DNA of 64,000 bases from Streptomyces sp. NRRL WC-3605 (GTDB lineage: Bacteria > Actinomycetota > Actinomycetes > Streptomycetales > Streptomycetaceae): assembly GCF_001509795.1 (NCBI RefSeq), contig NZ_LLZN01000079.1:124001-188000 (forward strand). Direction: 5' to 3'. The translations under genes and the position numbers were made by a program. Under the pieces are notes generated by a model. That model made no database searches and was not told the DNA's origin. It worked only from the letters and a program-made list of their open reading frames with translations. This document shows, in pieces, positions 54,780-63,951 of the stretch (its first letter is position 1; every line of letters begins with the position of its first letter).

Positions 54780-54980
54780 ATGCGCGCAACCGTGGGCGAC
54801 CAGCTTGTCCAGCACGGCAGGGTGGTCGGACAGCACGACAAGGTCGGCGAGATCGTGGAGATCCTGGGCCCGGAGGGCAATCCTCCGTACCGCGTCCGCT
54901 TCGAGGACGGGCACGAGGGACTGTGCTCCCCCGGCCCCGACACCGAGATCCGCCACCGTCACCAGGAGATGTCCCACTGA
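54780..54980 (+). CDS. DUF1918-family small protein
   Basis: The 66-residue protein begins MRATVGDQLVQHGRVVGQHD and contains EIVEILGPEGNPPYRVRFEDG. This is the DUF1918 pattern, a small beta-barrel domain widespread in actinobacteria and of unknown function. ATG at 54780 has GAGGAGG at ideal spacing. It may be cotranscribed with the EamA gene 95 bases upstream. A large hairpin follows. Confidence 0.92.
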   Translation: MRATVGDQLVQHGRVVGQHDKVGEIVEILGPEGNPPYRVRFEDGHEGLCSPGPDTEIRHRHQEMSH

Positions 54981-54989
54981 CCGTGTGCG

Positions 54990-55067
54990 CCGGCCCGGCG
55001 CCAGTGCCGTGACCGGAAAGGTTCACCGGCTCGCGGCGCCCGGCACGGCACCAGCCGGCCGGGCCGG
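54990..55067. terminator. Large nested bidirectional terminator hairpin
   Basis: Outer arms CCGGCCCGGC / GCCGGGCCGG (54990-54999 and 55058-55067) enclose inner arms GTGCCGTG / CACGGCAC (55004-55011 and 55044-55051). It fills the gap between convergent genes and ends one base before the stop of the glycosidase-like gene. Confidence 0.75.
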
Positions 55068-56330
55068 TCACACCGGGGGCGGCACGCGCTGCCCGTAGTG
55101 GTCCGCGACCACACGGGAGACGGCCCCGATCGGGTCCGCCGCCACCTCCTCGGCGGCGAAGAAGACATGGCCGCGCACCTGCGCGTGCTTCTTGGCGAGC
55201 GTCAGATGCCGTGACAGCTCCGCCGGGTCCCGCCAGGCGGCGGGCTGCGCCGGGTCACCCGCCTTGTACAGCGCCTCCCCCAGGTACAGCCGCGTCCGGC
55301 TGCCCTTCGCCACCGCGGCCCACCACGGCACGAGCTTCGCGTAGTCGGCGGCGGCCAGGCCGATGTTCCAGTACAGCTGCGGGCAGATGTAGTCGATCCA
55401 GCCCTCGCGCACCCAGGTGCGGGTGTCCGCGTGCAGGTCGTCGTACGTCTGCACCCCGGCGCGGGTGTCCGAGCCGCGGGAGTCGGTGGCGGCGTTGCGC
55501 CACACCCCGAACGGGCTGACGCCGAACTGGGTGGCGGGCCTGATCCGTTTGACGGCCGCTGCCATCTCCCGGATCAGCCTGTCGATGTTGTCCCGCCGCC
55601 ACGCCGCCCGGACCGGGAAGGCGCCGCCGTGCGCGTCGTAGGCGTCGTCGTCGTCGAAGGACTGCCCGGCGACCGGGTACGGGTAGAAGTAGTCGTCGAA
55701 GTGGACCGCGTCGACCGCGTACCGCTCGACGGCGTCGAGCATCGCCCGCTGCACGAACGCCCGGACGTCCGGGAGCCCGGGGTTGTAGTAGAGGCGGCCG
55801 CCGTACGGCACCACCCAGTCGGGGTTCTTGCGGGCGGGGTGGGAGGCGACGAGCCGGCCGAGGTCGCCGTGGTTGGCGATGCGGTACGGGTTGAACCAGG
55901 CGTGCAGCTGGAGTCCGCGCTTGTGGGCCTCGGTGACGGCCGTGCCCAGCGGGTCCCAGCCGGGGTCGCGGCCCTGGGTGCCGGTGAGAACCTGCGACCA
56001 GGGCTCGTGCGGCGACGGCCACAGCGCGTCCGCCGTGGGGCGCACCTGGAAGATCACCGTGTTGAGCCGGCGCTTCACGGCCGTGTCCAGGTGGGCGAGG
56101 AGTTCGGTGCGCTGCTGCCGGGCGCTCAGGCCCTGCCGGGAGGGCCAGTCGCGGTTGGCCACGGTCGCCAGCCACATCCCGCGCATCTCCCGGGCCGCGT
56201 GGCGTCGGTCACGGTCGGTGCCGCCCGCGACGGCGGTCCCCGCCGTCAGGGCACCGCCCGACGCCACGAGTGCCGACAGGGCGGTGACGGTGAACGCCCG
56301 TCGTGACAGCGGTGACTTCCGGTGCAGCAT
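55068..56330 (-). CDS. Tat-exported family-10-like glycosidase (GHL10/DUF187)
   Basis: The 420-residue secreted protein has a twin-arginine signal (PLSRRAFTVTALSALVASGG, Arg10-11) and a TIM-barrel of the GHL10 type: REMRGMWLATVANRDWPS, LNTVIFQVRPTADALWPS, LQLHAWFNPYRIAN, VDAVHFDDYFYPYP and WIDYICPQLYWNIG. Family members are proposed to cut peptidoglycan or other glycans. The acidic pairs in HFDDYF and nearby are candidate catalytic residues. ATG at 56330 follows GGGAGG. Confidence 0.9.
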   Translation of the reverse strand: MLHRKSPLSRRAFTVTALSALVASGGALTAGTAVAGGTDRDRRHAAREMRGMWLATVANRDWPSRQGLSARQQRTELLAHLDTAVKRRLNTVIFQVRPTADALWPSPHEPWSQVLTGTQGRDPGWDPLGTAVTEAHKRGLQLHAWFNPYRIANHGDLGRLVASHPARKNPDWVVPYGGRLYYNPGLPDVRAFVQRAMLDAVERYAVDAVHFDDYFYPYPVAGQSFDDDDAYDAHGGAFPVRAAWRRDNIDRLIREMAAAVKRIRPATQFGVSPFGVWRNAATDSRGSDTRAGVQTYDDLHADTRTWVREGWIDYICPQLYWNIGLAAADYAKLVPWWAAVAKGSRTRLYLGEALYKAGDPAQPAAWRDPAELSRHLTLAKKHAQVRGHVFFAAEEVAADPIGAVSRVVADHYGQRVPPPV

Positions 56331-56530
56331 CGTCTTCGTACCTCCCGTGGTGACGCGGTCAAGGACCCCCGTTCCAGGACAGATCCGGACGAACAGGACC
56401 GGTCCGGCGTCAGCCTTTCATGAGGCACCCGAACGATCGATCAAGCTGCGCCGAAGGTAACGTGCCCTTTTGGAGCAGGCGCCGAACCACGGCGGACCTG
56501 CCGCAGTCGTGGATCAGCGAAGGGGACGAT

Positions 56531-57403
56531 GTGACCGGCATCTCCGGAGATATTGCACGCGTAGGTGTCGTGGGCTGCGGCCAGATGGGGGCGGGCATCG
56601 CCGAGGTCTGCGCCCGCTCCGGGCTGGACGTGAAGGTCGCCGAGACCACCGGCGAGGCCCTGGAGATCGGCCGCACCCGGCTGCTCAACTCCCTGGCCAA
56701 GGCCGCCGAACGCGGCAAGATCAGCGAGGAGGAGAGGGACGCGACCGTGGCGCGGCTGTCCTTCACCACCGACCTGGGCGAGTTCGCCGACCGGGACCTG
56801 GTGATCGAGGCCGTCGTCGAGAACGAGCAGGTGAAGACGGAGATCTTTCAGGTGCTCGACCAGGTCGTGACCCGGCCGGACGCGATCCTCGCCTCCAACA
56901 CCTCCTCGATCCCGCTGGTGAAGCTGGCCGTCGCCACCTCGCGCCCGGACCAGGTCATCGGTGTCCACTTCTTCAATCCGGCGCCGGTGCAGAAGCTGGT
57001 CGAGCTGATTCCCGCGCTCACCACCTCCGAGGGCACGATCGCCCGCGCGCAGAACTTCGCCGAGAAGCTGCTCGGTAAGCACGCCATCCGCGCCCAGGAC
57101 CGCTCGGGCTTCGTGGTGAACGCCCTCCTCATCCCGTATCTGCTCTCCGCGATCCGGATGTTCGAGACCGGCATCGCCAGCCGTGAGGACATCGACAACG
57201 GCATGGAGATGGGCTGCGCCCACCCGATGGGCCCGCTGAAGCTGTCCGACCTGATCGGTCTGGACACCGTCGCGTCCGTCGCGCAGAGCATGTACGAGGA
57301 GTACAAGGAGCCGCTGTACGCCGCTCCCCCGCTGCTGCAGCGGATGGTCGACGCGGGCCGGCTCGGCCGGAAGACCGGCTCGGGCTTCTACGCATACAAC
57401 TGA
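56531..57403 (+). CDS. 3-hydroxybutyryl-CoA (3-hydroxyacyl-CoA) dehydrogenase
   Basis: The 290-residue NAD-dependent dehydrogenase oxidises or forms 3-hydroxyacyl-CoA in butyrate/fatty-acid metabolism. It has the Rossmann motif VGVVGCGQMGAGIAEV near 11-26, VIEAVVENEQVKTEIF, the signature GVHFFNPAPVQKLVEL near 139, and the C-terminal domain with NGMEMGCAHPMGPLKLSDLIG. It stands alone, with AAGGGGA before GTG 56531; the longer frame to 56420 is not supported. A strong terminator lies 120 bases after the stop. Confidence 0.95.
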   Translation: MTGISGDIARVGVVGCGQMGAGIAEVCARSGLDVKVAETTGEALEIGRTRLLNSLAKAAERGKISEEERDATVARLSFTTDLGEFADRDLVIEAVVENEQVKTEIFQVLDQVVTRPDAILASNTSSIPLVKLAVATSRPDQVIGVHFFNPAPVQKLVELIPALTTSEGTIARAQNFAEKLLGKHAIRAQDRSGFVVNALLIPYLLSAIRMFETGIASREDIDNGMEMGCAHPMGPLKLSDLIGLDTVASVAQSMYEEYKEPLYAAPPLLQRMVDAGRLGRKTGSGFYAYN

Positions 57404-57448
57404 CGTCCCCCGACTGACGGATGCCGATGACCGGGTGCCGCCCGACGA

Positions 57449-57491
57449 CCTCGGATCGACGGCCTCGGATTGACGGCCTCCGCTCCGACGG
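57449..57491. repeat. Short tandem repeat, about 14-base unit, three copies
   Basis: CCTCGGATCGACGG, CCTCGGATTGACGG and a diverged CCTCCGCTCCGACGG follow one another in the non-coding stretch between the dehydrogenase gene and its terminator. Confidence 0.7.
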
Positions 57492-57523
57492 CTGATTACT
57501 GACCGTCAGATTCCGGCCAGACA

Positions 57524-57559
57524 CGCGGGCCCGGCACCGGAAAAGGTGCCGGGCCCGCG
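57524..57559 (+). terminator. Terminator of the 3-hydroxyacyl-CoA dehydrogenase gene
   Basis: A perfect 15-bp stem (CGCGGGCCCGGCACC / GGTGCCGGGCCCGCG) with loop GGAAAA. Confidence 0.9.
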
Positions 57560-57688
57560 CGCTTCGCACCCGGTGTGCGCGCCGGGCCCGCATATGCCGT
57601 TCGCACACGCTCCCCACGCGTCCACCAGGCGAGTTCACTTTGCTGCGCACGCCAGGGATGGAAGACGACTGCGGAAAGGAGCGGACAC

Positions 57689-57946
57689 GTGACCGCCGAT
57701 CCCGAGCATCCCGCCGTTCAGGGGGAACTCGCAGAGTTACGACGCCGGCTCGACGTCGCCTACGCCCGTGTGGAGGGCGGGCTGACTCTGCTGACGCACC
57801 GCACCGAGGAGAGCGCCAAGGAGCTGGACGAGCTCGGCTCCCGGATCACGACACTGGAACACGCGCGCTGGCCGCTGCCCGCGGTCGCCGCCCTCGTCGC
57901 CGTGGGCGCCCTGATCGTGGCCGTCTGGCAGGCCGTCGGGCACTAG
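57689..57946 (+). CDS. Small coiled-coil protein with C-terminal membrane anchor
   Basis: The 85-residue protein is mostly a helix with heptad-like spacing (AELRRRLDVAYARVEGGLTLL and EESAKELDELGSRITTLEHA, about 14-58) followed by one membrane helix (PAVAALVAVGALIVAVWQAV, about 63-82) and a two-residue tail. This is the layout of a tail-anchored scaffold. The function is unknown. GTG at 57689 has AAAGGAG eight bases upstream. It ends eight bases before the convergent Nudix gene. Confidence 0.8.
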   Translation: MTADPEHPAVQGELAELRRRLDVAYARVEGGLTLLTHRTEESAKELDELGSRITTLEHARWPLPAVAALVAVGALIVAVWQAVGH

Positions 57947-57954
57947 AGCACGCC

Positions 57955-58530
57955 TCAGGGGGCGCGCCAGGGCAGGTCCGTGCGCCGGCCCAGGACGTCC
58001 TGCCCCAGCCGGAGATGGTGCAGCAGCAGTAACGCGGCCGCCATGTTGGCGGCCGGGACCTCCCCTCGGGCGACCATGTCGGGAACGAGCTTGAGGGGGA
58101 CCCACTCCCGGCGGTCCGACTCGAAGTCGTCCACCGGATGCCCGACGTACTCGCCCTCCTCGGCCCAGTAGATGTGGTGCCGGGCGTCGGTGAGCCCGTT
58201 GGACGGCTCCACGCTCATCAGGTGGTGCAGGGGTCCCGGCCGCCAGCCGGTCTCCTCCTCCAGTTCGCGGGCGGCGGCGCCGGCGATGTCCTCGCCGTCC
58301 TCCACGACGCCCGCCGCGAGTTCCCACCCCCAGCTGTCGGTGATGAAACGGTGGCGCCACAGCAGGAGGACCTCGTTGGCCTCGTTGACCACGGTGGCCA
58401 CGGCGACCGGCCGCAGCCGTATCAGGAAGTGGTCCAGGTGCCGGCCGTCGGGCAGCTCCACGTCTGCCAGGTTGACGGTGAACCAGCGGTTTTCATACAC
58501 AGTTTGTTCGTTCTGTTTCGTCCACTGCAC
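57955..58530 (-). CDS. Nudix hydrolase (ADP-ribose pyrophosphatase-like)
   Basis: The 191-residue protein has a complete Nudix box: GVVEDGE, then DIAGAAARELEEETGW, with all consensus residues (G-x5-E-x7-REU-x-EE-x-G-U). The preceding VNEANEVLLLWRHRFITDSW resembles ADP-ribose pyrophosphatase-type enzymes. It probably hydrolyses a nucleoside diphosphate derivative. GTG at 58530 is preceded by GGAAGGTGG; the much longer open frame upstream is an artefact of high GC. Confidence 0.93.
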   Translation of the reverse strand: MQWTKQNEQTVYENRWFTVNLADVELPDGRHLDHFLIRLRPVAVATVVNEANEVLLLWRHRFITDSWGWELAAGVVEDGEDIAGAAARELEEETGWRPGPLHHLMSVEPSNGLTDARHHIYWAEEGEYVGHPVDDFESDRREWVPLKLVPDMVARGEVPAANMAAALLLLHHLRLGQDVLGRRTDLPWRAP

Positions 58531-58607
58531 GGTTCTGCCACCTTCCGTCGAGTAAGTGGCAATATCGCAGCAGCGACCCGAAGTTGTGCCGGGAAGCGGT
58601 CGGAGGT

Positions 58608-59948
58608 CTAGAGCGGTACGCGCAGTGCCCCGTCGATGAGTGCCGCGGCCTCGGAGGTCCCCGCGCAGCCGCTGCGCACCAGGTGTTCGCGCACCGCCCG
58701 GAGTCTGTCGCGCAGCCGCTGCGACTCCATTCCGCGCGCCTGTTCGGCCATCTGCACCGCGATGGCCACGGCGTTGTCCGCGTTGCCCTGGCGCAGTTCG
58801 ATCGTGCTGAGCATGGCGAGCCGGTGCACCCGGCCCCGGTCGTGCGCGGGGTTGTCCACGGCCGCCGCGGCGTGCTCGCGCGCGGCCGCAACCTCCCCGA
58901 GGCTCAGCAGGGCCTCCGCCACCTGCACGTTGACGAGGCCCGGCTGGACATAGCCCGTCTCGTCGGGTTCGTAGCCGCGCCGGATGCGTTCGGCGGCCTG
59001 CTCGGCACGCCGGATGCAGGACAACGCGCTCGTGCCGTCCCCGAGGTGGGCGTACGCCTTCGCCTGCATCGCGTACAGATCGGAGGCGAGCGCCGGGGTG
59101 ATGTGCTTGCCGGCGGCCCGCAGCGCGGCCTCGGCGAAGGCCACCGCCTGGCGGAACTCCCGCATGAACAGCGCCTGGTTGACGAGCAGCGCGATCACAT
59201 AGGCGCCGAGTCCCCGGTCCCCGCTGGCCTTCGCCAGCCGCAGCGCCTGGTGGAAGTAGCGCTGCGCCAGCCCGTGCGCGTCCGAGTCGTACGCGCAGAT
59301 CCCCGCGATGGCCACCAGCCCGCCGGTCGCGCGGTGCAGCTGACGGCCCGTCGCGTCGGTGTAGCTGCCGCGCAGCAGCGGGGCGGCCTCCGCGTTGAGG
59401 AAGCCGACGATCCTGGTGCGCGTCGCCATGCCGCCCGCCTTGCGGTACATCTGCTCGTAGTGGGCGCGCGCGGACCGCAGCATCTCGATGTCGGCGGCGG
59501 TGACCCGGTGCCGGCCGCCGCGCGAGACGTCGACGTCCTCGGGCGGGTTCTCCCACTCCCACACCGGCATGACGGCGGGGGTGCCGGTGACCGCGGGGGC
59601 GCCCAGGATGTGGGGGCGCTGCTGCTCGTCGGAGCGCCACAGGGCGGTGGCCCGCTCGACGAAGCCGGACAGCGAGGTGGTGTGCGCGACCGACTGCTCG
59701 CCGGGCACGCCCAGCCCGATGTCGTCGAGCGTGACCGTCCGGCGCAGCCGTCCGGCGAGCACCTCGCAGATCAGGTCCGGGACCTGCCCACGCGGCCGCT
59801 GCCCCTTCAACCACCTTGCGACGGCCGTGTGTTCGTATCTCAGGGCGAGCCCGCGCGCCCGCCCCGCCTGGTTCACGTGTGCGGCCAGCCCCGCGTGCGA
59901 GATCCCCGCCTCGTCGAGGATCGCGTCGAGCAGAGTGTTGGGCTGCAT
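58608..59948 (-). CDS. NsdA-like TPR-containing regulator
   Basis: The 446-residue protein has an N-terminal putative DNA-binding helix-turn-helix region (LLDAILDEAGISHAGLAAHV, RYEHTAVARWLKGQRPRGQV), a Pro-rich bridge, and about 250 residues of helical tetratricopeptide-like repeats. It resembles the NsdA/NsdB-type regulators that in S. coelicolor repress antibiotic production and sporulation (recalled literature), but which paralogue it is cannot be decided here. ATG at 59948 follows GGGGGG. No partner gene is adjacent. Confidence 0.8.
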   Translation of the reverse strand: MQPNTLLDAILDEAGISHAGLAAHVNQAGRARGLALRYEHTAVARWLKGQRPRGQVPDLICEVLAGRLRRTVTLDDIGLGVPGEQSVAHTTSLSGFVERATALWRSDEQQRPHILGAPAVTGTPAVMPVWEWENPPEDVDVSRGGRHRVTAADIEMLRSARAHYEQMYRKAGGMATRTRIVGFLNAEAAPLLRGSYTDATGRQLHRATGGLVAIAGICAYDSDAHGLAQRYFHQALRLAKASGDRGLGAYVIALLVNQALFMREFRQAVAFAEAALRAAGKHITPALASDLYAMQAKAYAHLGDGTSALSCIRRAEQAAERIRRGYEPDETGYVQPGLVNVQVAEALLSLGEVAAAREHAAAAVDNPAHDRGRVHRLAMLSTIELRQGNADNAVAIAVQMAEQARGMESQRLRDRLRAVREHLVRSGCAGTSEAAALIDGALRVPL

Positions 59949-60206
59949 GGATGCCCCCCGGGTGGCTCGGTGCCGACAGACTAGTGCGAACCGGTTCACA
60001 CGGGGTGTGAACGGAGTGCGCGAATCCGTAGGGTGCGCGCGCTGTCGCGGAGAGTTTCCTACCGGTTGACTGAAATGCCTCGCAAGAGGCCGGCCGGGCC
60101 GCCGGCTCCCCCTCATACAGTGCGGCGGCCCGCTTCCGCGCCGTCCGCCCGGCTGCCTGCCCGACACTCCGTGGCGGGGCGGACGGCGCCGCCGACGCCG
60201 AGCGGG

Positions 60207-61253
60207 TCAGGTGGCGGCCGGCCGTGTGCCGGGGACGGAGCCCTCCGCGTCGGAGACCCCTGCCCCGAGCGGGCCGCAGGTCACGCGCGCCCGGTCGTTG
60301 CGCAGGACGACGAGGGCCACGTCGTCCGCCGGGCGGCCCCGGGTGTGCCGCAGGAGCGCGGAGAAGAGGAGGCGCAGCGTGGTCTCGGGAGCGGCCGGGA
60401 GACGGCTCGCCAGTCCGGTCAGGGTCGCGTGGAGCGGAAAGAACCGGCCGGCGGCGTCCCGTGCGTCCTCGACACCGTCCGTGTACAGGACGAGGACGTC
60501 GCCCGGCGGGAACGCGCCGCACCGCACGGGCACCAGGTCGCCCGGGAGCGGGAACGGGCCCACCGGAGGGAGCGGGTCGGCCCGAGCCAAGGGCTCGACG
60601 CGGCCGTCGCCCAGCAGGAAGGGCCAGGGGTGCCCGCAGTTGAGCGCGCTGAGCTCGCCGTCCGGGCGGATCTCCAGGAGCAGCGCGGTGACGAAGTCCT
60701 CGCCGGGCTCGTCGTGGGCCCGCTCGGCCAGGTGCCGGGCCAGGGCGCGGTCGAGTCTGCGCAGCACCCCGCCGAGGTCGGGCTCGTCGTGGGCGGCCTC
60801 GCGGAAGCTGCCGAGGACGGCCGCCACCGTGCCCAGGGCGCCGATGCCATGACCGCGGACGTCCCCGATGAGCACGCGTACGCCGTGTTCGGTTGCGGCG
60901 ACCTCGTACAGGTCGCCGCCGACCCGGGCGCCCCGGTCGGCGGACAGCTGGCCGGCGGCGATCCGCACCCCGGCGACGCGGGCGGGCGGCGGGCGCAGCA
61001 GCACGCTCTGCGCGGCACCGGCGACCCTCCGGGCCCGCCGCAGCTCCCGCAGCAGGGTGCGCCGGGTGTGCAGGAGGAGGCCGGCGCCCACGGCGAGGAG
61101 GACGGCGCCGGAGACGACGCGGGCGCACAGTCCTTCGCGTTGCGCGAGCGGACAGGCCAGTTCGTAGGTGAGCACCGTGGCGCCCCAGGCCGCGGGGAGC
61201 CCGACGGCCGGCGCTGTGCGGGGAACCCGAGCCTTGATGCGGAACATGCGCAT
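60207..61253 (-). CDS. SpoIIE-type PP2C phosphatase with membrane segments
   Basis: The 348-residue protein has two hydrophobic segments in the first 60 residues, a short coiled stretch (LHTRRTLLRELRRARRVAGA) and a SpoIIE/RsbU-type phosphatase domain (about 95-325): DRGARVGGDLYEV, VLIGDVRGHGIGALG, GHPWPFLLGDGRVEPL, VLVLYTDGVEDARDA and ADDVALVVLRND, with the metal-binding aspartates in place. It probably dephosphorylates anti-sigma-factor antagonists in a stress or development pathway. ATG at 61253 follows GGGGGG. Confidence 0.92.
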   Translation of the reverse strand: MRMFRIKARVPRTAPAVGLPAAWGATVLTYELACPLAQREGLCARVVSGAVLLAVGAGLLLHTRRTLLRELRRARRVAGAAQSVLLRPPPARVAGVRIAAGQLSADRGARVGGDLYEVAATEHGVRVLIGDVRGHGIGALGTVAAVLGSFREAAHDEPDLGGVLRRLDRALARHLAERAHDEPGEDFVTALLLEIRPDGELSALNCGHPWPFLLGDGRVEPLARADPLPPVGPFPLPGDLVPVRCGAFPPGDVLVLYTDGVEDARDAAGRFFPLHATLTGLASRLPAAPETTLRLLFSALLRHTRGRPADDVALVVLRNDRARVTCGPLGAGVSDAEGSVPGTRPAAT

Positions 61254-61280
61254 GGCCCCCCAGGAAAGGCCCTGACGACG

Positions 61281-61318
61281 CAGAATCGGACCGGCCTCGA
61301 AAGGCCGGTCCGATTCTG
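61281..61318 (-). terminator. Terminator of the pheST operon
   Basis: A perfect 17-bp stem (CAGAATCGGACCGGCCT / AGGCCGGTCCGATTCTG) with loop CGAA, 120 bases after the pheT stop and just upstream of the phosphatase gene. Confidence 0.9.
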
Positions 61319-61437
61319 TCGGCAGATGCCCCGGAACGACGAGATCGCCCGGGGAAGTCACCCCATCGAGTGAGGTGACCCCCTGACGTCCACGGGGGGA
61401 CGCAAGGGAGTCACCCGGCGGTGGGGCGAAACAGGCC

Positions 61438-63951
61438 CTAGCCCCGCAGCACCGCTCCGGTGCGCTCGCCCGCGAGGGCCACCGCGGCGTCCCGCGCGGC
61501 CGACGCCTCGTCCACCGTCAGCGTCCGGTCACCCGCGCGGAAGCGCAGGGCGTACGCCAGCGACTTCTTGCCGTCGCCGAGCTGCTCCTCGTTCTCGTAC
61601 ACGTCGAACAGCCGGATGCCCTCCAGCAGTTCGCCGGCCCCCTCGCGCAGCGCGGCCTCGACCTCGGCGGCCGGGACCGGCTTGTCGACGACCAGGGCGA
61701 CGTCCTGCGTGGCGACGGGGAACGTCGAGATGGCGGGCGCCTGGGGCGTGTCGTCGCCGACCTGCTCCAGCGCGTCCAGGTCCAGCTCCATCGCGCAGGT
61801 GCGCGCGGGCAGACCGAGTGCCTTCAGGACCCGCGGGTGCAGTTCACCGGCGTGACCGATGACCCGCTCCGTCCCGTCCGCGGTGATCACCAGGGCGGCG
61901 CAGCGGCCCGGGTGCCACGGTCCGTACTGGCCGGCGCGGACCGTCAGCGCGGCCCCCGCCTCACGGGCGACGAGGCGCGCGGCCTCGACGGCGTCGGCCC
62001 ATCCGGCGGGACGCCCGGCGCCCCACCAGCCGGCCTGCTCGCGGGCACCGGCGAGGACGACGGCCACGTGGCGGGGCTGCTCGGGCAGCACGGCGTCCAG
62101 CGCGGCCAGTTCCTCGTCGGTCGGGCGCCGGTCCACGGGCAGGTGGCCGGCGGCGGCCCGCCCGTCGCGGGGCTGGAAGACCAGGCCGGTCTCGAACAGC
62201 GCGAGGTCGTGCGTACCGCGTCCGTCGTTGCGCCGCAGCGCGGCGAGCAGGCCCGGCAGCAGCGACGTGCGCAGCGCGGGCTCCTCGTCGTTGAGCGGGT
62301 TGACCAGCTTGACGACGCGGCGGGCCGGGTCGTCGGCCTCCAGGCCGAGCTGGTCGAAGACGTGCTCGCTGACGAACGGGTAGTTCGGCGCCTCGACGTA
62401 GCCGGCTCCGGCCAGCGCGCGGCCGACCCGGCGGTGCAGCCGCTGGCGGGCCGTCAGACCGCGGCCGGACGGCGGCTTCGGCAGGGTGGAGGGCAGGTTC
62501 TCGTAGCCCTCCAGCCGGATGACCTCCTCGGCGAGGTCGTTCGGCTCCAGCAGGTCGGGACGCCAGGACGGCACGGTGACGATCAGCTCGTCCTGCCCGT
62601 ACACGTCGCAGCCGATCTGCTGCAGCCGGCGCACGACGGTCTCCCGGCCGTACTCGACGCCCGCGACCTTGTCGGGGTGGTCGGCGGGGGCCGTGATGGT
62701 GTGCGGCGCCGACGGCGTGACGACCTCGGTGACACCGGCCTCGGCGGTGCCGCCCGCGAGCAGCACCAGCAGGTCGACGGTGCGCTGCGCGGCGGCCGCG
62801 GCGGCGGCCGGGTCGACGCCGCGCTCGAAGCGCCGGGACGCCTCGGAGGACAGCTTGTGCCGGCGGGCCGTCCGGGCGATCGACACCTGGTCGAAGTGGG
62901 CGGCCTCGATGACGATCTCGGTGGAGGCGGTCTCCACGTCGTCGTGATCGGCGATCTCGGTGTTGGCGCCGCCCATCACGCCGGCGAGGCCGATGGGGCC
63001 GCGCTCGTCGGTGATGACCAGGTCCTCGGAGTGGAGCGTGCGCTCGACGCCGTCGAGGGTGACGAGCTTCTCGCCCTCCTCGGCCCGGCGGACACCGATG
63101 GCGCCCTGGACGCGGCTCCGGTCGTAGGCGTGCAGCGGCTGGCCGAGCTCCATCATCACGTAGTTGGTGATGTCGACGGCGAGCGAGATCGGGCGCATGC
63201 CGACCTTCTGCAGCCGGCGCTGGAGCCAGATCGGCGAGCGCGCCTCGGGGCTCACACCGGTCACGGTGCGGGCGGTGAAGCGGTCGCAGCCGAGCGGGTC
63301 CGCGACCTGCACCGGGTAGCCGAAGGCGTTCGGGCCGGGCACGTCGAGCAGCGCGGGGTCGCGCAGCGGCAGGCCGTAGGCGATGGCGGTCTCGCGGGCG
63401 ACGCCGCGGATGGACAGGCAGTCGCCGCGGTTGGCGGTGACGGCGATGTCCAGGACCTCGTCGACCAGTTCGAGCAGCTCGATGGCGTCCTTGCCGACCT
63501 CGGTCTCCGGGGGCAGCACGATGATGCCCTTGGTGCCGTCGTCGCCCATGCCCAGCTCGTCGCTGGAGCAGATCATGCCGTGGGACGTCTTGCCGTAGGT
63601 CTTGCGGGCGCTGATGGAGAAGCCGCCGGGCAGGGTGGCGCCGGGCAGGACCACGACGACCTTGTCGCCGACGGCGAAGTTCCGGGCGCCGCAGACGATC
63701 TCCTGGGGCTCGCCCGTGCCGTTGGCCTGGCCGACGTCGACGGTGCAGAAGCGGATCGGCTTCTTGAAGCCCTCCAGCTCCTCGATGGTCAGCACCTGAC
63801 CGACGACCAGCGGACCCTTGAGGTCGGCGCCGAGCTGTTCGACGGTCTCGACCTCGAGGCCGGCCGAAATGAGCTTGGCCTGCACGTCGCGGCCGGTCTC
63901 GGTGGCCGGCAGGTCGACGTACTCCCGCAGCCAAGAAAGCGGGACCCGCAT
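61438..63951 (-). CDS. pheT: Phenylalanyl-tRNA synthetase beta subunit
   Basis: The 837-residue subunit of the (alpha-beta)2 enzyme that charges tRNA-Phe has the expected domain order. N-terminal [15 protein letters not shown] is followed by the EMAP-like tRNA-binding domain ([18 protein letters not shown] to [18 protein letters not shown]). Then come the B3/B4 editing domain (around [20 protein letters not shown]), B5, the catalytic-like core with [20 protein letters not shown], and the C-terminal FDX-ACB anticodon-binding domain ([20 protein letters not shown]). ATG at 63951 overlaps the pheS stop by one base (TGATG). Confidence 0.97.
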   Translation of the reverse strand: MRVPLSWLREYVDLPATETGRDVQAKLISAGLEVETVEQLGADLKGPLVVGQVLTIEELEGFKKPIRFCTVDVGQANGTGEPQEIVCGARNFAVGDKVVVVLPGATLPGGFSISARKTYGKTSHGMICSSDELGMGDDGTKGIIVLPPETEVGKDAIELLELVDEVLDIAVTANRGDCLSIRGVARETAIAYGLPLRDPALLDVPGPNAFGYPVQVADPLGCDRFTARTVTGVSPEARSPIWLQRRLQKVGMRPISLAVDITNYVMMELGQPLHAYDRSRVQGAIGVRRAEEGEKLVTLDGVERTLHSEDLVITDERGPIGLAGVMGGANTEIADHDDVETASTEIVIEAAHFDQVSIARTARRHKLSSEASRRFERGVDPAAAAAAAQRTVDLLVLLAGGTAEAGVTEVVTPSAPHTITAPADHPDKVAGVEYGRETVVRRLQQIGCDVYGQDELIVTVPSWRPDLLEPNDLAEEVIRLEGYENLPSTLPKPPSGRGLTARQRLHRRVGRALAGAGYVEAPNYPFVSEHVFDQLGLEADDPARRVVKLVNPLNDEEPALRTSLLPGLLAALRRNDGRGTHDLALFETGLVFQPRDGRAAAGHLPVDRRPTDEELAALDAVLPEQPRHVAVVLAGAREQAGWWGAGRPAGWADAVEAARLVAREAGAALTVRAGQYGPWHPGRCAALVITADGTERVIGHAGELHPRVLKALGLPARTCAMELDLDALEQVGDDTPQAPAISTFPVATQDVALVVDKPVPAAEVEAALREGAGELLEGIRLFDVYENEEQLGDGKKSLAYALRFRAGDRTLTVDEASAARDAAVALAGERTGAVLRG

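Noticed and set aside
57955..61128. Single 1057-codon minus-strand frame joining three genes
   Set aside because: Only the Nudix part is real; upstream it runs antisense or out of frame through the TPR regulator and phosphatase genes.
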